64,000 bases of DNA from Chloroflexota bacterium (GTDB lineage Bacteria > Chloroflexota > UBA6077 > SHYK01). A program made the translations under genes and the position numbers. The stretch covers positions 1 through 64,000 of the forward strand of contig DASRDP010000086.1 in assembly GCA_035652535.1 (NCBI GenBank), read 5' to 3'. The notes under the pieces were generated by a model. It worked only from the letters and a program-made list of their open reading frames with translations, ran no database searches and had not been told where the DNA came from. Each line of letters opens with the position of its first letter. Within the stretch, counting starts at the first letter, position 1. Positions 1 through 8,722 of this stretch are shown in pieces.

Positions 1-846
1 CACGACGTCATCGGGCCGCAGCTCGATATCCCCGCTCCCGACGTGAACACGAACGCTGAAGTGATGGCGTGGATCATGAGCGAATATGCCAAGATCCACG
101 GATTCAATCCCGCCGTCGTCACCGGCAAACCCGTTGAGCTACACGGCTCAGCCGGCCGTGAAGAGGCGACCGGCCTGGGTGTGGTCCACGTGATCGACGA
201 AGCGCTCAAGGCGTCCGGTCGGACCATCGCGGACTGCACCTTTGCCGTTCAAGGGTTTGGGAACGTCGGATCGAACACCGCGCGCGCCCTGCACGAGCGC
301 GGAGGCAGGGTTATCGCGGCGAGCGATATCTCGGGCGGACTTTTGGACCCGGAGGGACTCGACGTGCCGAAGCTCCTGGCGCACGCGCGCCAGCGCAAGT
401 CGTTTACCGAATTTGCGGGCGCGGATCGCATCACCAACGCGGAGCTGCTCGCGTCGGAGTGCGACGTGCTCATCCCCGCGGCCCTCGGCGACGTGTTCGA
501 CGAGGCGGCGGCGCGGACTGTGCGGGCTTCGATGGTCGTTGAGGCGGCGAACGGCCCAACGATGCCAGACGCCGATCGCGTCTTCGCCGACCGTGGGATT
601 CTCGTCGTGCCGGACATCCTCGCTAACGCGGGCGGCGTTTCCGTTTCATATCTCGAATGGGTGCAGAACCTGCAGCACGTGAAGTGGACGATCGAGCAGG
701 TCTATGAGCACCTGAGCGAAACGATGCGCGGGGCATACCGCGCTGTTGCCGCCCTTGCATCGGACCGTCACCTTGATCTGCGCACGGCCAGCTATATCAT
801 CGCGATCGGCCGCGTTGGACGCGCGGCCGTTTTGCAGGGAGTATAG
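1..846 (+). CDS. gdhA: Glutamate dehydrogenase, C-terminal part (5' end outside window)
   Basis: The reading frame is open from base 1, so the gene begins upstream of the window. Glu/Leu/Phe/Val dehydrogenases interconvert glutamate and 2-oxoglutarate plus ammonia in the cytoplasm. Visible are the conserved DIPAPDVNT segment near the start, the Rossmann dinucleotide-binding motif GFGNVGSN (bases about 250-280) and the late family motif ILANAGGVSVSYLEW. About 281 residues are present of a usual 410-430. The missing N-terminal part would hold the catalytic lysine, and coenzyme preference (NAD or NADP) cannot be read from what remains. The next gene starts four bases after the stop, suggesting co-transcription. 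Confidence 0.93.
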   Translation, partial: HDVIGPQLDIPAPDVNTNAEVMAWIMSEYAKIHGFNPAVVTGKPVELHGSAGREEATGLGVVHVIDEALKASGRTIADCTFAVQGFGNVGSNTARALHERGGRVIAASDISGGLLDPEGLDVPKLLAHARQRKSFTEFAGADRITNAELLASECDVLIPAALGDVFDEAAARTVRASMVVEAANGPTMPDADRVFADRGILVVPDILANAGGVSVSYLEWVQNLQHVKWTIEQVYEHLSETMRGAYRAVAALASDRHLDLRTASYIIAIGRVGRAAVLQGV

Positions 847-850
847 GGAG

Positions 851-1384
851 ATGCGATCCGAGGTCGACGGTCGAGTCATCAGCGCGATACCCGTCTTCGC
901 AGGAATCCCGCCGCAGGAGTTGTCGCAGCTCCTGGCGATGGCTGACTCCATCGAGCTGGGGGCGGGGGAAGCGCTCTTCTCTGAAGACGAAGCCGCCGAC
1001 GCGTTTTATGTGCTGATCTCTGGAGGAATTGACCTCTTTTCCCGAGGACCTCAGAATGATGAGAGGTTCCTGGCGCACCTTGGCCAGGGCGCCATCATCG
1101 GAGAGACGAGCCTCTTAATCGATGGAAGACACTCCGCCACGGCGCGCGCCAGCGAGCAGGTTCGCCTCCTGCGATTCCCGGACAGCCGGTTTCGCGAACT
1201 GCTGGACACGGGATCGCTGCCGGCGTACCGTCTAGTTGCCAACCTGGCGCGGGTGTTGGCGTCCCGGTTGCGAGCGGCCGATGAACAGCTCGTCGCGATC
1301 GCGTCCAAGGGGTCCGGGCCCGCGATGGCCGAAGACGATCTCGATCGGCTTCGAAAGATCTTCTTCGCGGAATGGGCGCTCTGA
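851..1384 (+). CDS. Cyclic-nucleotide-binding domain protein
   Basis: A 177-residue protein that is essentially one cyclic-nucleotide-binding (cNMP/CRP-like) beta-barrel. The pattern FYVLISGGIDLF followed by LGQGAIIGETSLL and then ATARA matches the beta-roll and phosphate-binding cassette of the family. No helix-turn-helix follows, so it is unlikely to be a CRP-type transcription factor on its own. It more probably serves as a small regulatory or ligand-sensing subunit. I chose the ATG four bases after the glutamate dehydrogenase stop, where AGGGAG lies directly upstream. The short Shine-Dalgarno spacing suggests translational coupling to the dehydrogenase. The ligand is unknown. Confidence 0.75.
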   Translation: MRSEVDGRVISAIPVFAGIPPQELSQLLAMADSIELGAGEALFSEDEAADAFYVLISGGIDLFSRGPQNDERFLAHLGQGAIIGETSLLIDGRHSATARASEQVRLLRFPDSRFRELLDTGSLPAYRLVANLARVLASRLRAADEQLVAIASKGSGPAMAEDDLDRLRKIFFAEWAL

Positions 1385-1458
1385 TGTTGCTCGCCGGTGG
1401 TTGGATGGAGCTTGAGATGGTAGGGGGGCGCGCCGCGTGTCGAGCGAATTGAAGCCAT

Positions 1459-1486
1459 TTGTCGCGAATCCTGGTATCATTATGAT
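1459..1486 (+). promoter_or_regulatory. Candidate sigma-70 promoter for the sigma factor gene
   Basis: TTGTCG (1459-1464) and TATGAT (1481-1486) are separated by 16 bases, about 100 bases upstream of the sigma-factor start. The -10 element lies inside an 11-base palindrome (ATCAT-T-ATGAT, 1476-1486) that could serve as an operator. It is read by eye only. Confidence 0.45.
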
Positions 1487-1588
1487 GGTATCGGGTCGTT
1501 TTCGTACTTTTCTGCACGCCAGAGAAAGCGCAATGAGAACGCTCGCGACCACGCGGAGTTCGCAAGACGAGCAAAGCGGCGCGGATTG

Positions 1589-2695
1589 ATGACCTTGGAA
1601 GAGTCGATTAATCGCGCAAGCGGCTCGCCAATCGATTTGGATGAGGCAACCAAACTGGTACGAGAATCTGGAATAGAGCTTGTTGATGGCACTCGCGACC
1701 CCTGGGAGGACATCGAGATTCTCTCCGACGAGGGGCCGGGTGCATTCGCCGTCTCGCCAACGCCCACTCCCGCCGAAGAGCTGGCGCCGGATAGTCCGGC
1801 CGCGCTGTACCTGCGCGAGATCAGCCAGCGCCCCCTCCTCACCGCCGAGGAAGAGGTCGAGCTGGCGAAGCAGCGCGAGGCGGGGGAGGAAGCAAAGGCA
1901 CGCCTCGCCGAGGGCTCGGTCGCCCCGGACGAGCGAGAGGCGCTCGAAGAGACCATTCGCATTGGTGAGGCTGCCCGCAAGCGCCTCGTTGAGTCAAACC
2001 TCCGTCTTGTCGTTTCCGTCGCTCGGAAGTACATGGGGCGCGGGCTCCTCTTCCTGGACCTGATCCAGGAGGGCAATATCGGCCTCCAGCGAGGCGTGGA
2101 AAAGTACGACTGGCGGCGCGGTTTCCGCTTTTCGACGTACGCATACTGGTGGATTCGCCAGGCGATCAGCCGGGCGGTGGCCGACCAGGCGCGCACGATT
2201 CGCCTCCCCGTGCACATCATCGAGCAGCTCACGCGCCTCTACAACACGGCCCGCGAGCTGCATCAGGAGTACGGGCGCGAGCCGACGCCCGTCGAGATCG
2301 GCGATCGCCTGGGCCTCGAACCCGAGAAGGTGCGCGAGGCGTTCCGGGCCGCCAAGGTTCCGATCTCCCTCGAGACGCCAGTCGGCGAGGAGGAGGAATC
2401 GACCCTCGCCGATCTCATCGCCGACGCGGCCGCGCGCGCCCCGGCCGAAGTGGCCGAAGAGGAAGTGCTCTCGGACATGCTCGACGAGGCGCTCCGGCGC
2501 CACCTGACCCCCCGTGAGGCCCAGGTCCTCCGGATGCGGTTTGGTCTCGAGGATGGCCAGGTGCGCACCCTCGGCGAGGTCGGGGAAGAGCTGGACATCA
2601 GCCGTGAGCGTGCGCGCCAGATCGAATCCGAGGCGATTCGCAAGCTGCGGACGACGGTCCCCTTCATGCGACAGTTCCGGGAGTACGTGGAGTAG
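1589..2695 (+). CDS. sigA: RNA polymerase sigma-70 factor, primary type
   Basis: A 368-residue sigma factor that directs RNA polymerase to promoters. Region 1.2 is near residues 69-100 ([13 protein letters not shown]). Region 2 is near 133-208, with the core-binding/-10 segment [23 protein letters not shown] and [13 protein letters not shown]. Region 3 follows, and region 4 is near 305-350 with the -35 recognition helix [11 protein letters not shown]. Region 1.1 is absent and the N-terminus is short and acidic, as in many non-proteobacterial or group 2 factors, so it may be the housekeeping factor or a close paralogue. A TTG sits directly before the chosen ATG (1589). It is transcribed alone after a gap of about 200 bases holding a candidate promoter. 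Confidence 0.9.
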   Translation: MTLEESINRASGSPIDLDEATKLVRESGIELVDGTRDPWEDIEILSDEGPGAFAVSPTPTPAEELAPDSPAALYLREISQRPLLTAEEEVELAKQREAGEEAKARLAEGSVAPDEREALEETIRIGEAARKRLVESNLRLVVSVARKYMGRGLLFLDLIQEGNIGLQRGVEKYDWRRGFRFSTYAYWWIRQAISRAVADQARTIRLPVHIIEQLTRLYNTARELHQEYGREPTPVEIGDRLGLEPEKVREAFRAAKVPISLETPVGEEEESTLADLIADAAARAPAEVAEEEVLSDMLDEALRRHLTPREAQVLRMRFGLEDGQVRTLGEVGEELDISRERARQIESEAIRKLRTTVPFMRQFREYVE

Positions 2696-2712
2696 GCGAG
2701 CCCGCCCGTCTG

Positions 2713-3918
2713 CTATCGCACCCCGTCGGACTGCGGCTCTGCATGGATGCGGACGCCGGAGGGCCGGACCCAGCGGGAGCGCCGATCATCGTGCAGCGTC
2801 TCCGTATGGGTTCGGATAACAAAGTCCGGGTCCCGGACCACCCCCTTGGGATCCGCTCCCTCGTGGAGGCTGAGGATCTCCCGCTTGAGGATCGTGCGCA
2901 GTAGGGCGACACCACGATCGGTCGTCGCCAGGTGCTCGTTCTCGCGGGCGCTGATGGGACCCTGCGTCTCCATCACCATGAAATCCTGGAAGCGAAGCTG
3001 GTCCATCCGATAATGCGCGGATGGGTACACGGCGTCGGGCGGGCTCTTCGCGTCGTCCATCGATTCGAGAAAGTACTGGATCGGCTCGCTTGACGCCCCA
3101 TTGTCCGCGACTGAGCCACCTGCGACGTCCGCGAAGATGCGGAAGTTCCTCGTATGGGTCGTGTCGATGGGCACCTTAATGGAGATGTGATTCAGCACCC
3201 GCTGCATGTTCGGGAACATGTAGAGATCCGTTTCGACGTACCCGTTCTTCAATACCTGCTTGCGGATGATGCCGAGCGGCTCCTCCCGGTAGTCGATCAT
3301 CTCGAGCTTGTCGATGAGACCACGCGTCGTGCTCTCCACGGGCTCGGCGCGTCCCGACGTGTCCTGATGCAGGATAAAGACGTGGGCCTGGTCGATATTG
3401 TTCTCCATGATTTGCAGCCAGTTGCAGTCTTGCTGGGGCACGACGCCCACTGCCCAGACGCGATAGTCCTCGAGGATGTCGATGCGTGGCATGGCAGGCG
3501 CGGGCTCGGGGCCCATGTACGTCCAGTAGAGTCCGTAGCGCTCCCGGACCGGGTATGCGCGATGCTTCACCGTCAGATGGAACTTGCTGTCCGCCGGCTC
3601 CGCCGGCGTCTCGAGGCAGTTTCCCTGCGCGTCGTAGAGCCAGCCATGATACGCGCAGGCGATGCCTCGCTCCTCCACACGCCCGTACAGCAGCGAGGCT
3701 CCTCGATGCGAGCAGTGGTCGGCAATGAGGCCGACCCTGCCGCTCCGATCCCGGAAGAGCACGAGGTCTTCCCCGAGTATGCGCACGAACTTCGTGGGCG
3801 ATTCGGCCGACACGTCCAGCAGCAGGCCCACGGGGTGCCAGAATCGACGAAACAGGTCGCCACCGGGGGTACCGGGTGCGACGCTGGTGATCAGCTCGTT
3901 CTCTTCCTTCGACAGCAT
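2713..3918 (-). CDS. Rieske non-heme iron oxygenase, alpha subunit
   Basis: A 401-residue ring-hydroxylating or O-demethylating oxygenase of the phthalate 4,5-dioxygenase/vanillate monooxygenase type. Residues 69-91 hold the Rieske [2Fe-2S] motif (C69-x-H71 ... C88-x2-H91). Residues 173-184 hold the mononuclear iron motif (NNIDQAH ... H184), with D176 bridging the two centres. It would take electrons from a reductase that is not in the window and act in the cytoplasm on an aromatic or similar substrate. The ATG at 3918 is preceded by GGGAGGGA at good spacing; an upstream GTG would add 13 poorly conserved residues. It lies convergent to the sigma gene. The substrate cannot be deduced. Confidence 0.88.
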   Translation of the reverse strand: MLSKEENELITSVAPGTPGGDLFRRFWHPVGLLLDVSAESPTKFVRILGEDLVLFRDRSGRVGLIADHCSHRGASLLYGRVEERGIACAYHGWLYDAQGNCLETPAEPADSKFHLTVKHRAYPVRERYGLYWTYMGPEPAPAMPRIDILEDYRVWAVGVVPQQDCNWLQIMENNIDQAHVFILHQDTSGRAEPVESTTRGLIDKLEMIDYREEPLGIIRKQVLKNGYVETDLYMFPNMQRVLNHISIKVPIDTTHTRNFRIFADVAGGSVADNGASSEPIQYFLESMDDAKSPPDAVYPSAHYRMDQLRFQDFMVMETQGPISARENEHLATTDRGVALLRTILKREILSLHEGADPKGVVRDPDFVIRTHTETLHDDRRSRWVRPSGVRIHAEPQSDGVR

Positions 3919-3970
3919 GCGTCCCTCCCCACCGATCCATCCCGCCACCACACCCACTCGCGGGAGCTTC

Positions 3971-4114
3971 TCACGCGAAGGTCACCAGATCGGAGCGACT
4001 CAACGTGACCTGCATGGGCTGAAGCGCCAAATTGTCCGGGTTGGCCCGCGTTGTCTGGTTCAGGAGCTGATCATAGGCTCGACCGTTCGTCACGGTCAAC
4101 GCGCGAGCACCCAT
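3971..4114 (-). CDS. Small hypothetical protein or gene remnant upstream of the Rieske oxygenase
   Basis: A 47-residue frame read by direct translation, from the ATG at 4114 to the TGA at 3971, ending 52 bases before the Rieske gene on the same strand. Its composition (TNGRAYDQLLNQTTRANPD, then LALQPMQVTLSRSDLV) and GC-rich third positions look protein-like. I do not recognise a family and see no strong Shine-Dalgarno sequence. It could be a genuine small protein in the Rieske operon or the C-terminal tail of a lost gene. Confidence 0.35.
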   Translation of the reverse strand: MGARALTVTNGRAYDQLLNQTTRANPDNLALQPMQVTLSRSDLVTFA

Positions 4115-4219
4115 TGCGTGATTTGTTGATTGTCTTCTAACAGATGCTCAATAGGCGCTCGGTACGATTCATCGTAGCCGCGCCGCGGGCGTGGAACCGA
4201 CCCAGACACGGAGTGACCG

Positions 4220-4465
4220 ATGGCGAGACCAAAGAACGGGAGGACCCGCGCTCGGTGGATTGTGGCCACCGCCACCGCGCTCACGACGACCGGTTTCCTC
4301 ATCGCCGTCGCCCATCTGCAGCCATCGACCGGTGCGAGCGCAACGCAGCCCGTCGTCGCGCCGGCGAGGTCCAGCGCCGCGGCGCCCGTCGGTGGTCGGC
4401 TCGCGATACCGCCGGCCCAGTCCCAATCGGCCAGCCCGCCGCGCCTCAGAACGCGCGCCTCCTAG
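4220..4465 (+). CDS. Small membrane-anchored protein of a flavinylation/ferric-reductase-like operon
   Basis: An 81-residue protein starting at an ATG with GGAGTG six bases upstream. Residues about 12-33 form one transmembrane helix after a basic N-terminus (RPKNGRTRAR), so the Ala/Pro/Ser-rich tail should be outside the membrane. Just past the helix the tail contains STGASAT, which resembles the core of the [S/T]GA[T/S] site that ApbE flavinylates, although the usual upstream Asp is missing. It lies 13 bases before apbE, so the three genes look like an operon. No family is recognised; a role as anchor or flavin carrier is only a hypothesis. Confidence 0.5.
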   Translation: MARPKNGRTRARWIVATATALTTTGFLIAVAHLQPSTGASATQPVVAPARSSAAAPVGGRLAIPPAQSQSASPPRLRTRAS

Positions 4466-4478
4466 GATCGGAGCCAAG

Positions 4479-5423
4479 GTGCGAGAATTCGCACGAACCT
4501 TTTTCGCTATGAGTACCGACGTCACGGCGATCGTGGTGGCGGACCGGCGCAGAGCAGCAGCCGCCCGCCAGGCCCTCGAAGGCGTCGAGTCCCTCTTTCG
4601 AGAGGTCGAGGCGCGTTTGACTCGATTTCGGCCCGACAGTGAGCTGGCACGGTTGAACGAGTCACCGGAGACGTCCTTCAGCGCTTCGGCCGTGCTGTTC
4701 TCTGTCGTCGAAGCCGCCGTCGGGGCCGCGCGATCGACGGATGGGCTGTTCGATCCGACCATCCTGGGAGCATTGATTCGGGCCGGCTACGATCGATCCT
4801 TTGAGCTGATACCTGCCCAAACGCCCGCAACGCGCTCGCCGATGCCCGCCTTCAACCGGCGACGCGCGTGGCAGGACGTGCGGCTCGATCCGTCGCGCGG
4901 CACCATAACTCTGCCTCGTGGCTGCGGACTCGACCTGGGCGGCATCGGCAAGGGTTGGACCATCGATCGGGCCGCAGAAATCCTCTCGTCCTTCGATGGC
5001 TTCGCCGTCGACGCCGGCGGCGACATGCGCCTCGGTGGAACGCAGGCCGACGGGTCCCCGTGGACGGTTGGCGTCCAAGATCCCTTCGCGCACGACCGGG
5101 ACCTTTTGACCCTTGCCATCTCCAATCGGGCGGTCGCGACGTCCAGCACAATGCGTCGCCGCTGGCAAATGGACGGGCAGCCGCAGCACCACCTGATCGA
5201 CCCACGCACGGGCTTGCCGGCGGAGACCAGCGTGGTGGCCGCGACCGTCCTCGCTAACTCGGCGACCCTCGCAGAAGTGTGCGCCAAGGTTGCGCTCTTG
5301 CTCGGGCCGGCCGAAGGGCTTGCCTTCCTGGAACGGGAGACGGACGTGGAGGGGATGCTGGTGATCGAACACGCGGGGATTCTGCCCTCATCCGGCTTGG
5401 CCGAGGTGGTCGGTGCCGCGTAG
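4479..5423 (+). CDS. apbE: FAD:protein FMN transferase (ApbE)
   Basis: A 314-residue ApbE-family enzyme, which attaches FMN covalently to Thr/Ser of extracytoplasmic redox proteins using FAD and Mg. Family hallmarks in order are EARLTRFRPDSELARLN near the start, LFDPTILGALIRAGYD, DLGGIGKGWTIDRA (FAD/Mg region), DAGGDMRLGG and HHLIDPRTGLPA. The GTG at 4479 has GGAG five bases upstream and follows the small membrane gene's stop directly; an ATG 30 bases later is possible. No signal peptide or lipobox is visible, although many ApbE proteins are exported. The downstream membrane gene overlaps it by 11 bases, which ties the two functionally. Confidence 0.88.
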   Translation: MREFARTFFAMSTDVTAIVVADRRRAAAARQALEGVESLFREVEARLTRFRPDSELARLNESPETSFSASAVLFSVVEAAVGAARSTDGLFDPTILGALIRAGYDRSFELIPAQTPATRSPMPAFNRRRAWQDVRLDPSRGTITLPRGCGLDLGGIGKGWTIDRAAEILSSFDGFAVDAGGDMRLGGTQADGSPWTVGVQDPFAHDRDLLTLAISNRAVATSSTMRRRWQMDGQPQHHLIDPRTGLPAETSVVAATVLANSATLAEVCAKVALLLGPAEGLAFLERETDVEGMLVIEHAGILPSSGLAEVVGAA

Positions 5424-6246
5424 GCCCGCGGTTGCCATCCTGGTTATGCTGGCGGTCGTCGCGCTCGGGCCGCCTCGAGCGCGCGCCGCCGCGGTCGTGG
5501 CCGTCGATCAACGCCCGGGACCCATCCCAGAGGCGACCGACAACGGAGCCACCCCACGGATGAGGGAGCGAGACGATCGCGAGGAGCGCCGCGGCGTCCG
5601 ATTCCGGGCCCAGCCGACTCCGCTCCCTCCCAGACAGTTCGCGCCCGCCACGCCGCCTGCTGGGTCCGAGCCGACCCACGTGTTCTGGTACCTCGCCCGA
5701 GCCGCCGGCCTCAGCGCCTATCTGCTCCTCTTCGTCACGGTGGCGCTGGGGCTCGGGCTCCATTCTCGCGCGCTCGACCGCCTCATCGCGCGATGGCAGA
5801 CATTCGATCTCCACCAGTTCACCGCGGTGTTCGGGTTGGGCATGCTGGCGCTTCACGTCGGATCACTGCTCGCGGATCATTACATTGGCTTCACGGTTGA
5901 ACAGCTGCTGGTGCCGTTCGCCTCGCCGTACCGCCCCGTCTGGACGGGCCTCGGTGTGATTGCCCTGTACGTACTCGTCGTCCTCACGGCGAGCTTCCAG
6001 GTGCGACCGCTCATCGGCCAGCGAGCCTGGCGGATGATCCACTACTCGTCCTTCGGCGCCTATCTCCTCGCCCTGCTCCACGGCATTCTGTCCGGAACCG
6101 ACGGGGGCGAGTGGTGGGTTCGGGCGCTCTACGGGACCACGGGCCTCATGGTCGCCTTTCTGACCCTGCATCGCCTCTCGTGGGCCCGTCCGATGCCGAC
6201 GACCGGCGAACGATTGGCATCCACCGCGTCGCGGCTTACCGTGTAG
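5413..6246 (+). CDS. Ferric-reductase-like heme membrane protein
   Basis: A 277-residue integral membrane protein. An N-terminal signal-like helix (about 5-26) and a Pro/Arg-rich linker are followed by a ferric-reductase-like transmembrane domain of about five to six helices. Paired histidines suited to heme coordination occur in HQFTAVFGLGMLALH and in HYSSFGAYLLALLH. Proteins of this family move electrons across the membrane through b-type hemes. Association with ApbE is known for extracytosolic flavin-based electron-transfer modules, in which an FMN-carrying partner takes the electrons. The GTG start overlaps the apbE end by 11 bases. No NAD(P)H-binding domain is fused, so the electron donor is unknown. 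Confidence 0.8.
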   Translation: MPRRPAVAILVMLAVVALGPPRARAAAVVAVDQRPGPIPEATDNGATPRMRERDDREERRGVRFRAQPTPLPPRQFAPATPPAGSEPTHVFWYLARAAGLSAYLLLFVTVALGLGLHSRALDRLIARWQTFDLHQFTAVFGLGMLALHVGSLLADHYIGFTVEQLLVPFASPYRPVWTGLGVIALYVLVVLTASFQVRPLIGQRAWRMIHYSSFGAYLLALLHGILSGTDGGEWWVRALYGTTGLMVAFLTLHRLSWARPMPTTGERLASTASRLTV

Positions 6247-6258
6247 GACTCGCTCCCC

Positions 6259-6389
6259 AGGGCGGCTGCCAACACGCCACCTCCGCACCCGCCCTTCAGG
6301 GCGGCTGCCAACACGCCGTCCCGGGTCCGCCCTTCAGGGCGGCTGCCAACACGCCGTCCCGGGCCCGCCCTTCAGGGCGGACGGCTGCC
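6259..6389. repeat. Tandem palindromic repeat, period 38-39 bp, about 3.3 copies
   Basis: The string AGGGCGGCTGCCAACACGCC starts at 6259, 6298 and 6336, and a diverged copy starts at 6374, giving periods of 39, 38 and 38 bases. Each unit junction contains CCGCCCTTCAGGGCGG, a near-perfect hairpin. The array lies between the convergent membrane protein gene and a hypothetical gene, where it could act as a bidirectional terminator or a REP-like element. Confidence 0.75.
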
Positions 6390-6442
6390 CGCAACCATCG
6401 AAGGCGGTCGGCCCCGCGGCGGCCTTCGCGCGACGACGCCCC

Positions 6443-6865
6443 CTAGTTGGACCGCGTGCATGCCCGGAGCGCCAGCTCCAGCCGCTGATTCCAGACCCGC
6501 ACCTCTCCGCGCGTCAAGTGGTCTCGACAGTCGCCGTGCATGAGCCACCAGGCCTCGAGGGCGTCCGGCTCCCTGATGGCGAAGGCCGCGACATCGCGCC
6601 GAAGCTGGTCCTGCAGCGCCCGATCCGCCAACAGCGCGACGCAGATGACCGAGGGCGCTCCCGGCTCAACGACTTCGCCACATGAGGGGCAGATCGGCTG
6701 GTCTCGTTCCGTGAAGAGCAGCGATCGAATGGCAGGCGCGGCCCGGTGCAGCCAAAGCATCTGCCTCGCGACCAGAAGATTGAACCCCTCCGCTCCGGAC
6801 GCGGGAATTCCCCAGATCGCCCGAAACACGAACGGGTCTGGCGCCTCAAACGGCCTTGCGCTCAT
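6443..6865 (-). CDS. Hypothetical protein with CxxC motif
   Basis: A 140-residue protein of unrecognised family. It has a CPSCG motif in the middle and a later HGDC segment (MHGDCRDHL), so it may bind a metal through two half-sites; that is inference. The N-terminal half is hydrophobic and aromatic but has no clear membrane helix. The ATG at 6865 has GGAGAAGG about ten bases upstream. It follows the VOC gene on the same strand after 46 bases, so the two may be co-transcribed. Confidence 0.55.
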   Translation of the reverse strand: MSARPFEAPDPFVFRAIWGIPASGAEGFNLLVARQMLWLHRAAPAIRSLLFTERDQPICPSCGEVVEPGAPSVICVALLADRALQDQLRRDVAAFAIREPDALEAWWLMHGDCRDHLTRGEVRVWNQRLELALRACTRSN

Positions 6866-6911
6866 CGGGCGCGGGGCCTTCTCCGGAACGGTACCGGTGC
6901 CGCCCGTCCCC

Positions 6912-7304
6912 TCAGTGTTGCTGCTCCTGCTCGGCCGGGGTGAGGACCTGGAGCCTGTGGCCATCCGGGTCGCTGAAATAGAGGCAGTTGGGATCGGCCC
7001 GGCGGCCGGTGACCGTGAGCCCTTCGGCCTCGAGCCGAGCCTTCACCTCCCGGTACTCGCCCGAGGCGAGCCGCATCGCCATGTGGTTCATCTCGGTGTT
7101 GGCGCCTACGGTCGCCCCGTACGCTTTCGCCTCGAACAACGCGACCTGCTGCCCGCCCCCGCAATGAAGGAAACACTGGTGTTCCGTCTCATGGGCAATC
7201 TCCATTCCCAGGAGATCCATGTAGAAACGCTTCGATCGGGTAAGGTCGCTGACGTAAAGCACGACGTGGTCGATGCCGGTGACTTTGAGCGCCGTTTGGA
7301 TCAT
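6912..7304 (-). CDS. VOC-superfamily (glyoxalase/extradiol dioxygenase-type) protein
   Basis: A 130-residue single-module vicinal-oxygen-chelate protein. It opens with the typical IDHVVLYVSDLTRSKRFY and closes with YFSDPDGHRLQVL, the signatures of the two beta-alpha-beta-beta-beta units. Metal ligands would include the first His (IDH) and the Glu/His of the second unit, but the ligand set is not complete enough to assign glyoxalase, fosfomycin resistance or dioxygenase activity. The ATG at 7304 is preceded by GGAGGTG, a strong ribosome binding site. It is divergent from the MetE-like gene. Confidence 0.82.
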   Translation of the reverse strand: MIQTALKVTGIDHVVLYVSDLTRSKRFYMDLLGMEIAHETEHQCFLHCGGGQQVALFEAKAYGATVGANTEMNHMAMRLASGEYREVKARLEAEGLTVTGRRADPNCLYFSDPDGHRLQVLTPAEQEQQH

Positions 7305-7496
7305 GGCTGCACCTCCATGGTTTCCTTTACCACGATACCCATCGAGACCTCGAAGGTCAAAACGCGGCCGGCTGTCGGGACGCACGATATACTCGGGCCA
7401 AGGTCGGCGCCACGGAGCCGCGGACTACCGCTGGAGGGAGCGACCGGGGCGGGAACCCAGATTCGAATCCAGGGGAACGATGCGACGTCGCCCGCC

Positions 7497-8606
7497 ATGA
7501 TCACGAGCCATACTGACGTCGTTGGCAGCCTGCTGCGACCCGCCACGCTCCTGCAAGCCCGCGCCGATTACGCGGCCGGGCGGATCTCTGCCGCCGAGTT
7601 CAAGGCGGCCGAAGACCGCGCGGTGGACGAAGCCATCGCCCTACAAGAAGACGCTGGCCTGCCGATCGTCACCGACGGCGAGATGCGCCGTCTGTCCTTT
7701 CAGAGCCAACTCCCCGAAGCGGTTGAGGGTTTCGGCGCCTGGGACCTGGACGCCTTTCTCTGGGGGGAGTGGCACGGCGACGCCGCGGTCGGCGATCTCC
7801 GGCGCGCACGGCCCCCGGACCTCGGCGTGATCGGTACCCTTCGGCGGAAGCGTCACCTCTCGGCGGAGGAGTTCACCTACCTTCGTGCCCGCACGCGGCG
7901 CATTGCCAAAGTCACACTTCCAAGCCCGAGCCTTTGGGCCAACTTTTGGTCTGCCGAGCGCTCCCGAGAAGCATACCCGACGCTCGATTCCTTCCTGGCC
8001 GACGTCGTCGACCTTCTCCGCGAAGAGGTGAGCGAGCTCGTCCGGCTCGGCGCCACGTACATCCAGATCGATGCGCCTCACTACCCGTTACTCCTGGATC
8101 CCACGACGCGCGCCTTCTACGAACAGCAGGGCTGGAGTCTCGACCGCTGGCTCGGACAGGGCATCGAGATGGATAACGCCGTCATGGGCGGTCATCCATC
8201 AATCACGTTCGGACTGCACGTCTGTCGCGGCAATCAGGGGAGCCGATGGCTGGCTGAAGGCGGCTACGACCTGATCGCGGAGCCAATCTTTCGACACACC
8301 CACGCTCATCGACTTCTCCTCGAGTACGACGACCCGCGCTCGGGCACTTTCGATCCGCTCCGGTTCATCCCGGAAGACAAGATGGTGGTGCTGGGTCTCG
8401 TGACGACCAAGCGCCCGACCCTCGAACGCGTCGAGCACCTGGCTGAACGGATTCGCGACGCGAGCCGCTTCGTCCCGCTGGAGCGTCTCGCGTTGAGTCC
8501 GCAGTGCGGGTTTGGGACGTCCGTGATCGGGAACGCCCTCACCATCGACGACCAAAAGCGGAAATTGCGCCTGGTGACGCGGGTTGCCGAGCGCATGTGG
8601 GGCTGA
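7497..8606 (+). CDS. MetE C-terminal-domain protein (cobalamin-independent methionine synthase-like)
   Basis: A 369-residue protein with the zinc-dependent methyltransferase barrel of the MetE/UROD superfamily. Visible are the early segment SHTDVVGSLLRP, the zinc ligands His and Cys in FGLHVCRGN, and the last Cys in SPQCGFGTS. It lacks the N-terminal half of true MetE (about 750 residues), as do many archaeal-type and xenobiotic-metabolism homologues that move methyl or related groups between thiols. The substrate is therefore open. The ATG at 7497 was chosen because homology begins there; the upstream open frame is antisense to the VOC gene. The ribosome binding site is weak. Confidence 0.82.
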   Translation: MITSHTDVVGSLLRPATLLQARADYAAGRISAAEFKAAEDRAVDEAIALQEDAGLPIVTDGEMRRLSFQSQLPEAVEGFGAWDLDAFLWGEWHGDAAVGDLRRARPPDLGVIGTLRRKRHLSAEEFTYLRARTRRIAKVTLPSPSLWANFWSAERSREAYPTLDSFLADVVDLLREEVSELVRLGATYIQIDAPHYPLLLDPTTRAFYEQQGWSLDRWLGQGIEMDNAVMGGHPSITFGLHVCRGNQGSRWLAEGGYDLIAEPIFRHTHAHRLLLEYDDPRSGTFDPLRFIPEDKMVVLGLVTTKRPTLERVEHLAERIRDASRFVPLERLALSPQCGFGTSVIGNALTIDDQKRKLRLVTRVAERMWG

Positions 8607-8722
8607 GCCCGCTTCGCTTCGGTGACGAGGACTCCCCAAGCGACGATGATGGACGTCGACAGGCGCTTGTGTCAGCGATGGAATGGCTCGTGATCAACGA
8701 ACCCGTGGTTGAGGAGGCGACC

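Noticed and set aside
6259-6389. CRISPR array
   Set aside because: The units are contiguous tandem copies with no variable spacers, and no cas genes are near.
6540-7496. N-terminal extension of the MetE-like protein
   Set aside because: The open frame upstream of 7497 lies antisense to the VOC and hypothetical genes and has no methyltransferase similarity.
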